Assembly: GCA_012932865.1 (NCBI GenBank)
Contig: SAXG01000089.1
Coordinates: forward strand, 1-64,000
Source of the DNA: Amylostereum areolatum
Lineage: Eukaryota; Basidiomycota; Agaricomycetes; Russulales; Stereaceae
Length of the DNA stretch: 64,000 nucleotides
Reading direction: 5' to 3'
Shown: positions 52,501 through 61,556 of the stretch, piece after piece
Position numbering within the stretch: position 1 is the first letter of the stretch
Layout: every line of letters starts with the position of its first letter
Made by a program: the position numbers and the translations under genes
Notes under the pieces: model-generated
What the model was told of the DNA's origin: nothing
What the model saw: the letters and a program-made list of their open reading frames with translations, nothing else
The model's database searches: none

Positions 52501-54120
52501 GCTGCGTTCTTTTCCGGCTCGTGGACCTGTCTGTACTTTCTTCCCTTCTCGTTCCGACCGACAAGCCCTCCCGCGTTTCATACCACTGTTCGTCGCCGTG
52601 ATCTCGTTCAGTCTCGTCGACGGGCACCGCGACCACAAAACGTCCCTAGTGTTCAGAAATACGGGCGGCTGAGAGGTCGCGACCTCGAAGAACTAGCCGT
52701 GAGCATGTTGGCGACCACAACGCACGAAGGCATGGTAGGGCAGAAGTGCTTATCTTTTGACTGCTAACGGAGTCCTTCGAGCCGCGCCTGAGTCGCTAAG
52801 TAGCCTTCCTCGAGCAATACTTAACTTCCGAAGGTACTTCCGCAGGAAACTCGTTTATCGATTCAAGAATGTCTTGCACTCGGATGCACAGTGCAGGAGT
52901 GGCCAGAAGCGTCGTTATTCGAGGTACTATGGAGGCTGCGTTCCACGCGCAGAATGTATAGCTTCGCAGGCGAGTTCTCGATCCATCCTATGCTATCTAC
53001 GTCAGGGCGTGGAGGCGGAACTTGTACGTTGACGTGGAATATGGAATAAATATGTTCAGAATGGTCTCGAATTGGTGCTGTGAACCGGAGGCCTGAGTTG
53101 TAGAAAACTTGGAGGAAACTTGTTCCTGGTCTCGAAGAACCAGGTCTTGTCGGGGCGTCAGAAATGTGGAGATCGTCCCCGGGCCGTCTCGCCGCTTGAG
53201 ATCACGTGTTCTTTGTTTTGTCAGCGGCACCGTGCATTTACTTATCTTTAACTCTCGACGCGCCCACTTCGTCTTTCAACCACAAGTAATATCTATTGTG
53301 CATCCCTCCTCCTCGTAAACGTGGAAGATCACCCGGTAAGGCAGATGCATAATCTCAACAGCGCTTGAAATGTGTCCGTCGACTGACCGACCGCAGACGG
53401 TGCCATCTGGTAAGTGGAGTGTGGTGAGGTGGCGCGTACCATATGGTGGTATTTTCGCAGTGGGGCCGACATGGCTTGGATGTGTCTCAGGAATTCAACG
53501 AGCGGCCGCTCATGAAGACAGTGAGGTTTATTCGCAAACTGGACCTTTAGTGAATCACATGATGGGTCAGTGTATAGTAACTACTAACAGTCCATGTGTC
53601 TACATAAGTATCGAATTCCTTCCTCATAATCTGTCTGTATTGAGGGTGAATAAGGTCAGCTTCCCTGCATCATTATGAATGAAAACTCGCCGCAGAACTG
53701 CCACCGGGCAACGACTACAGAGACCAGGTAAAGCCCGTAGGGCCGTAGGTATCATGTTGACGACGGGTCGCGCGCCCATCGGGGCTGGCTCGGCCTGTCG
53801 CCGACGTCGAGCCCAGCGCATCGTGCGAATCTGCGATCCAACCGAATCCATCTTCTCTCCCCCATCCTCCCAGTCGTGCATCCATGCCGCAAACCTCCAC
53901 TCAATCCATTCTATCGAGATCTTGTTGAATAGGCTCGCGACCCGCCCGGGAGGTGCCCTATGCACTTCAACGTCGTCTATCACTGTCTCGCTGCCAATGC
54001 ATCTGCCACACCACCCATTCGACAGGTCGCTCACAACTACCCCTCTGGTTGAGGTCGAAGTTCGCCTTTGGTCGTCTGAGTAAAACAAGCAGTCAGGCGC
54101 GTACTCGCATCATATGATCG
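52501..54120. other. Region without a recognised gene
   Basis: No confident gene. A minus-strand frame at about 53720-54050 has protein-like composition (FNKISIEWIEWRFAAWMHDW, MDSVGSQIRTMRWARR), and a short plus-strand segment at 53457-53551 reads GLDVSQEFNERPLMKTVRFI before a stop. Neither could be joined to further exons or matched to a family. They may be more gene fragments. Confidence 0.3.
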
Positions 54121-54410
54121 ATGTATGCTGTTACTAACTTTCCGTCCTGCAGTTGCGCATCCCTGTCTCACGGCCACCCGCGTAGGCAGTGCAATGCCCC
54201 CGGCGTACGCGTCAATCTCGGTCTACCGTCAGATCCTCCATCCAGTGCCCCCTCGGTCACAGAACTCCTACAGGAGAATTGGCCAAATCCATGTACCTAT
54301 CTCGGAAGTCGTCGCACCATTTCCCGCCCCTCAGTCGCCAACCCCGCTCTCGCCACGACGGTGTCCTCCGTTTCTCCTTACTCGATGATCTCATATCTCC
54401 TTTCGCACAG

Positions 54411-54885
54411 TGGGCCACCCACAAGCAATGTCTCCCCTCGCCAAGTGGCATCGTTCGCGCCTGGCCCTGTGCAAGCACTTCGAGGGCTTCATGTGCGGCA
54501 AGGAGTTCTGCAACGCATACACCGAGTTGAACAATCCCTTCGGGCAGTGCACGCGCTTTGAGGAGCAGGTACGCGTGCCCACCTCATTCTTGACAACATG
54601 TTGAGCTAATTTTGTTTGCGTTCCAAGGTCAAGAAGAAAGCGCGAGACATGGAAGAGACCTTCGTCGACGCGTAAGTGCATTCCCACAACTACCTGCTCT
54701 TGATGTTCATACGAATCGCAGGCTCGAGCATGGGCTTCCACCCACCGGTGGCTGGGGGCATCGGCATCAACCACCTCGTCATGTTCCTCGCCGACTCCAC
54801 CAGTATGCACACCTCCTTCCCGCTTCCTACGCATACCCACTCACGTCCTCGAGACGGCCGCGAACGCCGCAGTGGCGAACCCTGA
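54411..54885 (+). pseudogene. Lysyl-tRNA synthetase fragment 2
   Basis: Second remnant of a class II lysyl-tRNA synthetase. After a good acceptor (tttcgcacag) it encodes [20 protein letters not shown], then [20 protein letters not shown] and CTRFEEQ. A GT-AG intron leads to VKKKARDMEETFVDA, and another to LEHGLPPTGGWG, where an extra G (near 54753) shifts the frame; the shifted frame reads GIGINHLVMFLADSTS. The Arg of class II motif 3 (usually G.DRL) is replaced by His (GINHL). A C-terminal ETAANAAVANPEPA follows. Introns are kept. The N-terminal anticodon-binding domain and most of the catalytic core are missing. Confidence 0.75.
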
Positions 54886-55277
54886 GCCTGCGTGGTCTCT
54901 CACTCTTACACCTATGATACTGCATCCTTACTCTAGTGTCTAATATCCACAAGAGCTGCCGTGTCGTCCGCGGCGTGTACCCATAGAGCATTTGTTTTTA
55001 CCTACCGCCGTTTTTGAGTTAGAACCGTTGGAACGAGTGGGGCAAGTTCGACATACACACCTTATGGTAGGGTACCTTAGATAGATATGTAGGACCGCAG
55101 GTATACATATTTCGTCAGTATCGGCTCGACCGCTTGCGGCCGCTGCCCCCCCCCTCCAGGTACAACCCCACGTGATCTCTATTCTCTCCCGACACTCATT
55201 TGGGAGCGGCCAAATGATCGGGTAGGGAGAACTACCAAAGCCGATCATCCCTTCCCCTCGTTAGGATTCCCTTTCCC

Positions 55278-55397
55278 GTCGGTACGCACTCCCCTGTCGG
55301 TACGCACTCCCCTGTCGGTACACACTCCCCCGTCGGTACGCACTCCCCTGTCGGTACGTGTTCCCCTGTCGGTATGTGTTCCCCCGTCGGTACGCTT
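55278..55397. repeat. 18-bp minisatellite
   Basis: Just under seven tandem copies of an 18-bp unit close to GTCGGTACGCACTCCCCT, with a few variants (ACAC, GTGT, CCCCG). There is no unique spacer between units, so it is not a CRISPR array. It lies just downstream of the minus-strand gene ending at 55480. Confidence 0.9.
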
Positions 55398-55479
55398 TTG
55401 TACCCTCGCCACTCGGTACACTTTCACTTTTGTTACACTCGCCACACCGCAATAGAAACTACTATGTCTTCCAAAGTCG

Positions 55480-56329
55480 CTATGAAACAATGGAGCTCGT
55501 ACCGTCCTCCATCTCCACATCCCCGTCCCCACCCAGTTTACCACCTGAGTTACCTGCCGTCGCCTTGACTTCAGCCATCGCACTCGCCACGACTTTCCAC
55601 CTTAGTGTGACTTTTGCCAAACACTCGGCATAGTCCTTCCGTTGCTCAACAGCCCAGTCTCGCTGCTCTCCCACCTCCTCGGCAACCTCTATGATGGCGG
55701 TGCGAAGAGCCTCAGCCCTTTGAAGCCATTCTTCAAGCCCATCCAACCCAGGGTCCGGAACAATGTCAGCTACGAGTCGCCCGAGGCAAAGCAAATGTAC
55801 CGAAAGCATCGCGTTCTCCAGGAACTCGATGAAACCATCCACTGCATCGTACGTCTTCCCGGCCTCCGCAAAAAACCACCACCCAGGCAGAACAACCATC
55901 GCCTCTGGGGGCTCTCCCAGCTCAAGGGCAAGGCGAGGGATGTCGCTCCACAAGCCCAGTTCCCCCCCGAAAGACAGGTATTGATGAGCATTCCGTACAA
56001 TTTGATTTGGTTGAAGGGCCATTCCTCGCATGTGTGCTACCCCGATCACTGTCATGATCAGGTTCTAAGACAGGTAAGCCAACATTCCAGAAACACATAG
56101 AACGACCCACCAGCTCATGTTGTACACAAACTTTGACGTATGGATCATGATCCCATGCACTTTTGAAGTCACCACTCTCGGGATCCTCGTCGGTACACCG
56201 TCGGGACGAGGTTTCGGATAACCACCGAGCTGCTTGCCCTATCCGAGAACCTAGGTATTCAACCATATCCGCTGCACACATTTCGATCAAGGAGGATTGG
56301 GACACAGAAGGCGGAATAGGGGATGCCAT
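55480..56329 (-). CDS. Hypothetical two-exon protein, acidic C terminus
   Basis: Encodes 267 residues. Start ATG at 56329 (MASPIPPSVSQSSLIEMCAA). Exon 1 (56329-56111) ends VKVCVQHEL. A 46-nt GT-AG intron (56110-56065) leads in phase 0 to NLIMTVIGVAHMRGMALQPN. Exon 2 is mostly helical, with DAVDGFIEFLENAMLSVHLL, LDGLEEWLQRAEALRTAIIE and DWAVEQRKDYAECLAKVTLR suggesting coiled coil, and ends in an acidic tail (GGDGDVEMEDGTSS). No known domain was recognised. It is divergent from the gene starting at 56479; the gap is only 149 bp. Confidence 0.6.
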
Positions 56330-56478
56330 GGAGGGAGGAAAGCAGAGGGGCGTGATGTGGCAGATGTGACAGAAATGCTCGGGACACAAGACAAATGCCC
56401 AGCCCTTCGGGACACCAGGCAATTCCCGAACACTTCTCATAATCGGATTGCAGACCTCTCTCTTGACCACTTGCACTC

Positions 56479-56764
56479 ATGTCAACCGTTGCCACCATCG
56501 TTCTCGACCCCTCCTACGAAGAATTCATTCATGTTGCCGAGATATATGCTGCCACATCTTGGCTACGCCGTATGCTCCAAGACCTCGCCACGCCTGGGAA
56601 CATCCCGGATTGTTTCCGCGAGGGTCTTCGTGCCGAGGCGGTAGGTTATGTCTTTCCCCACTTAAACACAAATCTCTCATGATCTCTCAGAGTGACATAA
56701 TCAGACTGACCGGCCAGTTTTTGGTCGAGACGCCCCAGCATTTGAGCCAGAATCCCTGGCTCGT
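56479..56764 (+). CDS. 5' part of a gene apparently interrupted by the Ty3 element
   Basis: Start ATG at 56479 (MSTVATIVLDPSYEEFIHVA). Exon 1 continues with YAATSWLRRMLQDLATPG up to about 56640, where gtaggt begins an intron of about 50 nt ending ctctcag. Exon 2 encodes DIIRLTGQFLVETPQHLSQN and PWL and then runs directly into the left LTR. Coding-like sequence resumes right after the right LTR at 63597, so I infer insertion into this gene. However, the flanks lack a target duplication and the frame does not join exactly. Family not recognised. Confidence 0.45.
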
Positions 56765-57184
56765 TGTCACGGATCGCTCCATTTCTCTCTTCGTTTGCAG
56801 ACCTCGTACACGCGACGTGTCACGGCACATGACTTTCCCTTGCATCACATGCTTCAACAATGTCATTGCCCGGACTTCCGAGCGGGGTTCCGCATCCTTA
56901 TCTATGACATCACTGCTCCGGACCTTCGTCCTCCGCCCCATGACTCCTTTCCTATTGTTCCCCCCGCTCGCACCACTATCGCATCGCATCGCACCATCGT
57001 TCCCACTTGTATATAAGGACAGTGTTTCTCTTCCCTTTTCCCTAGACTGTCCATCTCGTCATACGGTACTGTAGCGCACGTTGCACTACCCTAGACCCCG
57101 GCACTCTCGAATCTATTTTCTTCTCGCTCCTCTCATCGTCGCGACTTAGGCGGTTCATCGGTCTCATAAACTGCGTTTCTGACA
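56765..57184 (+). repeat. Left LTR (5' LTR)
   Basis: A 420-bp repeat starting TGTCACGGATC and ending TTTCTGACA, matched by 63177-63596. It contains a TATA box at 57010-57016. The predicted transcript start near 57043 divides U3 from R/U5. Confidence 0.95.
57010..57016 (+). promoter_or_regulatory. TATA box of the retroelement promoter
   Basis: TATATAA within the left LTR, repeated at 63422-63428 in the right LTR. The sequence 33 nt after its first base (57043) is the segment complementary to the primer-binding site, which places transcription start where self-priming needs it. Confidence 0.75.
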
Positions 57185-58392
57185 CCTGGACAGTCTACCC
57201 CTACGCCTACCTCGCACCCCTCTCTCCATCTACCTCTGCCGTCTCTACGACGTTAAAAACTCCCACCACGGACCTCCCGAACGCACCGGTCTTCCTCCCG
57301 TTCAACGGAAAGCCGATCACCCCCCGCGACGACGCACCACTCCCCTACCCTTGGTCCGACGCCGTCACCGTCAACTGCCTCGTCCCCGTACAGAACCTCT
57401 GCAAGAAAGATCCCTGGACCGCGCACGGTCTCAACTTCCGCATCTTCGAGTGGAGGTGGCACAAGGATCACGGTACTGTCGTCCTCGCCCTATACGTCCG
57501 AATCACTACGTGCATCAACGTAGATCTCGAACGCCTTGAATTCACCCTCCACGCCCCCACCTACCACACATACCTCATCCAAGACGCCCCCAACCCGATC
57601 CTCCAAACCAGTTTCACCTCCGTCTCCCAGTTTAACCGTCGGACCCCCGAATCCACCCCGCCACCAGTCCTCCGTCCCACCATCAAGGGTAAGACCCTTC
57701 GTCGCCGCCACCACGAACATAAGATCCGCCAGGCAGTAAAAGCCGGCTACCTCACCAAGAAACTCCTCGGCCGTCGCCCCATCGCGGCGGACTTCTTCTA
57801 GACCATCATCACGTCCTCCACAGCCCCTCGTCCCCCCACCCCGAACCTTCCCCCAGGCGTCTTTCGAGACTACTGTCCCGAAGAATACTATATCCTCACC
57901 TCGCAGCAGACTAAGGAATCCGTACGTTGGCTACACGACGAACCAAACCGGCAACGTCGAGACTGGTACTTCGACGACCGCGACGAACAACCCTACGTCG
58001 AAGAATCGGATTTTGCCACCGCTGCGGACGTTCTACAGCGCTTCCTGAACCCCCCTCCGACCAACTCGCCCCCACCCCGTCGACGTACTGTAATCGAAGT
58101 CCCAGAAGGGATCAACCACAACGACACAACTGGGAAGTGGTACGCCTATAGACGGAACAAGAACGGAACCCCAGGACGATCAGTAGTTGAGTGGCAGCCC
58201 ACTTCGTTCAGTCCCGTCCAAGATCACTGGTCGTGGCATCATAACCAGCAATTCCTCACCCCCGCCGACTTCCTTGTCGCAAAACAAGTTGAGGACGAAG
58301 TTGAAGAAGCAGAAGAACGCCGACGAGAAACTCTACGCCGCCTTGATCAAGAACTCGCCCAATCCCTCACCGTCCCCCTCCCCTTCGACAAG
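57046..58392 (+). other. ATG-free leader with long protein-like open frame
   Basis: Between the predicted transcript start and the gag ATG there is no ATG in any plus-strand frame over about 1,350 nt. The frame continuous with gag is open from 57046, interrupted once by TAG at 57799-57801, then open to gag. It reads like protein: PYAYLAPLSPSTSAVS, WTAHGLNFRIFEWRWHKDHG, then YCPEEYYILTSQQTKESVRW and DHWSWHHNQQFLTPADFLVA, with mostly C-ending codons. It may be an N-terminal gag extension started at a non-AUG codon, or an AUG-cleared scanning leader that was once coding. It has no known domain. Confidence 0.6.
57187..57197 (+). other. Primer-binding site, self-priming type
   Basis: TGGACAGTCTA begins 2 nt after the left LTR. 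It is perfectly complementary, over 11 nt, to TAGACTGTCCA at 57043-57053, the predicted 5' end of the element's own mRNA. In Tf1/sushi-type chromoviruses the first 11 nt of the transcript prime reverse transcription instead of a tRNA. Confidence 0.75.
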
Positions 58393-59418
58393 ATGTCCGA
58401 CGCCGAATCCAAACCTGCCGTCTCCAAGCGGGAGATCGGCCCCAAGCCAAAGCCATTCAAAGGCGATAGACGCGACACCCTCCGGTTCTCCCTCGAGCTC
58501 CGCATGTTCCTGCGCGTTAACAAGGATGTTTATGCCACAGATGACGCCAAGATGATGCTCCTCCTCAGCCTGATGGAGGACGACACGGCGAAAGCCTGGG
58601 CCACACATCGCCGCATGGAACTCTTCGCCGACGAAGACGAGAAGGAAGACGCCGACACCCTCGACCCCACGCCCCCCACACTCCACTATAGCTCCTACAA
58701 AGAGCTCTTCGAGAGGTTTGGCAAAGACTTCGTGCCCGTCGATCCGAAGATAGAGGCTCAGCGTAAGATCAACGAGCTCGCAATGACCACCTGGGACGTC
58801 ACTGACTTTATCACCGAGTTTGAGATGCTGGCAACCATGTCAGCGTACGACGACGAGGCGCTAATCCACTTTTTCAAGAAGGGACTTCAGCGTGACCTCG
58901 GCAAGCAGGTGGCCCGGTCGTACCCGTTCCCCACCAAGCTCGCGGAGTGGAAGGAGCGCGCCCGCCGCATCAACCACCAGTGGCTCGAAGAGAACCCGGA
59001 GAGGAAGAGCAGTCAGTCCAAGGGGGCTGTCGCGCTCACCTCGAACGGTTCGACCAACGACTCCTCGTCGCGCCGAGTCGGCGCCTTCACCAACACCTCG
59101 ACCCGCCCTGCAAAGCTGACGGACGACGAGCGCGCAAAGATGATGCGCGAAGGCAAGTGCTTCATGTGTCGACAAGCCGGTCACGTCTCTCGCGACTGCC
59201 CCAACCGCGACTCGAGCGCGCGACGGGTGGGCGCAGTAGAGACTGGGTCCAAGGCCCCTCCCCTGCCGACGAACACGGCTCCGTCCACTGCGAAAGCAGC
59301 TCCCGACCCATCCAAAACCATCGCGGCGATCACTCGCCAGCTGAAGGATCTGGACGCGGAAGGCAAGGAGCAGGCAGTAGCGCTGTTGAAGGACATCCTG
59401 GAATCGCAGGATTTTTGA
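58393..59418 (+). CDS. gag: Gag of the Ty3 chromovirus
   Basis: Structural capsid/nucleocapsid protein of the retroelement, 341 residues. It starts at the first ATG of the predicted transcript (MSDAESKPAVSKREIGPKPK). The capsid-like region includes FKGDRRDTLRFSLELRMFLR, YSSYKELFERFGKDFVPVDP and VTDFITEFEMLATMSAYDDE, typical of Ty3-type gag. Near the C terminus is a single CCHC zinc knuckle, CFMCRQAGHVSRDC (about 59158-59200), for RNA binding. It ends KDILESQDF with TGA at 59416-59418. pol continues in the -1 frame; a T5 run directly at the stop is a possible slippage site. The open frame continues upstream without a methionine. Confidence 0.9.
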   Translation: MSDAESKPAVSKREIGPKPKPFKGDRRDTLRFSLELRMFLRVNKDVYATDDAKMMLLLSLMEDDTAKAWATHRRMELFADEDEKEDADTLDPTPPTLHYSSYKELFERFGKDFVPVDPKIEAQRKINELAMTTWDVTDFITEFEMLATMSAYDDEALIHFFKKGLQRDLGKQVARSYPFPTKLAEWKERARRINHQWLEENPERKSSQSKGAVALTSNGSTNDSSSRRVGAFTNTSTRPAKLTDDERAKMMREGKCFMCRQAGHVSRDCPNRDSSARRVGAVETGSKAPPLPTNTAPSTAKAAPDPSKTIAAITRQLKDLDAEGKEQAVALLKDILESQDF

Positions 59419-61556
59419 AACGCCCCCCAGTCGCGTCGTCTGGTGGAGGCAAAGGACTTTTGGTATCATCGTCGAATCGTTTCGCTGTATTATCATCCAT
59501 GCATACCTGTGAGCAATCGTATCTCCCGTGTTTGTATCTGTCTACTGTCACCAAGAACAGGCAAACACCATCGATCACGCTCAAAGTCAAGCTGATCGGA
59601 CGAGTTACCAAAAGAGAAATCGACGCAGACGCGCTGCTTGATAGCGGCGCAGAAGGAATTATCCTGAACCGAAGCTTCGTTGAACGTAAGAAGCTCACCA
59701 CAAGAAAACTAGAAAACCCGTTCCCCGTGCGTAATGTGGATGGCACCGAGAACGTCATGGGCTGGGTATGTGACACAACGACCCAGCGGATCCGGATATA
59801 CTCGCAAGATTCAAAGGCGTACCATGAGGAAGAAGCTGAGTTCTTCATCACCGACATTGGCGATCATGACATGATCCTTGGAACAGACTGGCTCGACGAG
59901 CACAATCCCACCATAGACTGGCAACGAGACCGTGTTGACATGCTCCGCTGCCCTCCCTCGTGCACTCTGTCCAAACCTCCTGTGACGAACCTCGCAACCA
60001 AGCCACGAAAACCACCATTGGTCCAATCACAGCGTAAGGTTGAAGCAGATAAAACCCCGAGGACACCTCTCGTCGTGGACGATCCCTTCCCAGAGCCGAC
60101 ATATGTATCCTGGACCCCAGTCCCCACTTATGTTATTCCTGCACGCAGAGTCAAAGGTGTTCACGTCCGCACGGTCCATTGCTCCCCTCTACCCGCACGA
60201 CTCTTCACCGAAGACGACGACGAGCGGCCCATGGTATTCCGAGACTGGGAGATCAATGGACTACGCCGCGCCGGAATCCTCCCCGAAACCGATGGTCTTA
60301 ATCCAGATGCAATACCCATCCGCGCGGGCTTTACAAAAGCGCAGGAGCTTGCAGAGCATTCAAAAGAGAATGCACGCCCGCAAACCTTTGAAGACTTAGT
60401 CCCCCCGCCGTACCGCGACTTTGCGCCCGTATTCGACAAGAAAACCTCCGAGCGACTTCCTGACCGACGACCATGGGACCATGCTATTGACATGAAAGAC
60501 GGCTTTGAACCCAAACCGTGCAAGATCTATCCCCTCTCACCTTCCGAGCAGATCGAACTCGACACCTTCCTCGACGACCACCTGAAGAAGGGCTATATCC
60601 GCCCATCGAAGTCACCTCAGGCGAGTCCGTTCTTCTTTGTGAAGAAAAAGGATGGAAAGCTGCGTCCTGTACAGGACTATCGAGAATTAAACAAGGGCAC
60701 TGTCAAGAATGAATACCCCTTGCCACTGATCTCTGAAATTGTCGACTGCCTCAAAGGTGCAAAGATCTTCTCCAAGATGGATGTTCGCTGGGGCTACAAC
60801 AATGTCCACATCAAGGAAGGCGACGAGTGGAAGGCTGCGTTCAAGACGAATCGCGGTCTCTTCGAACCTACGGTGATGTTTTTCAGGCTTATGAACTCCC
60901 CTGCGACATTTCAGGCAATGATGAATGAACTGTTCAAGGATCTCATCGACTCGGGCAAGGTCATAATCTACATGGACGACATCTTGGTGTTCACTCGCAC
61001 CATAGACGAACACCGTGCCATAGTGCGGCAGGTTCTGCAGCGTTTGCAAGACAACGACCTCTTCCTCAAACCAGAGAAATGCGTCTTTGAGCAAGACTCT
61101 GTCGAATACCTCGGACTCATCATCTCGCACGACAAGATCGCTATGGACCCCGTCAAGGTAGCAGGTATTCAGGACTGGCCGACACCACGAACGGTCAAAG
61201 ATGTGCAATCCTTCCTCGGCTTTGGCAACTTCTACCGACGTTTCATCAAGGACTTCTCCAAAGTTGCACGGCCCCTATTTGATCTGACAAAGAAGGACTG
61301 CACATGGGACTGGTCGACGGACTGCCAAACTGTGTTTGACGCACTGAAAGCTGCGTTTACTTCCTCCCCCGTCTTGGTCATGCCTGACCCAAAGAAGCCT
61401 TACCTCGTTGAAGTCGATGCCTCGGACTTTGCTACTGGAGGTATACTCTCGCAGAAAGGCGACGACGGTCACTGGCATCCAGTGGCGTATCTATCCAAGG
61501 CCCTATCGGAACCGGAACGGAACTACGACATCTACGACAAAGCGCGTCTTGCTTGA
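59419..61556 (+). CDS. pol: Pol part 1: protease, reverse transcriptase, truncated RNase H
   Basis: In the -1 frame relative to gag and open well before the gag stop. The aspartic protease has LLDSGAEGIILN (DSG at 59640-59648). The RT has FFFVKKKDGKLRPVQDYREL, PATFQAMMNELFKDLID and the catalytic YMDD at 60969-60980, with YLGLIISHDKIAMD and SFLGFGNFYRRFI following. The RNase H begins normally (YLVEVDASDFATGGILSQKG, WHPVAYLSKALSEPERNYDI) and then breaks off after YDK. The reading frame ends at TGA 61554-61556. The usual rest of RNase H and the tether are missing, so this is a disrupted polyprotein. It makes cDNA and processes Gag-Pol in intact relatives. Confidence 0.88.

Noticed and set aside
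55278..55397. Possible CRISPR array
   Set aside because: Units of 18 bp follow one another with no spacers, and the genome is eukaryotic.
57250..57720. Minus-strand frames in the retroelement leader
   Set aside because: Codon-position bias fits the plus strand, and the frames have no motif.
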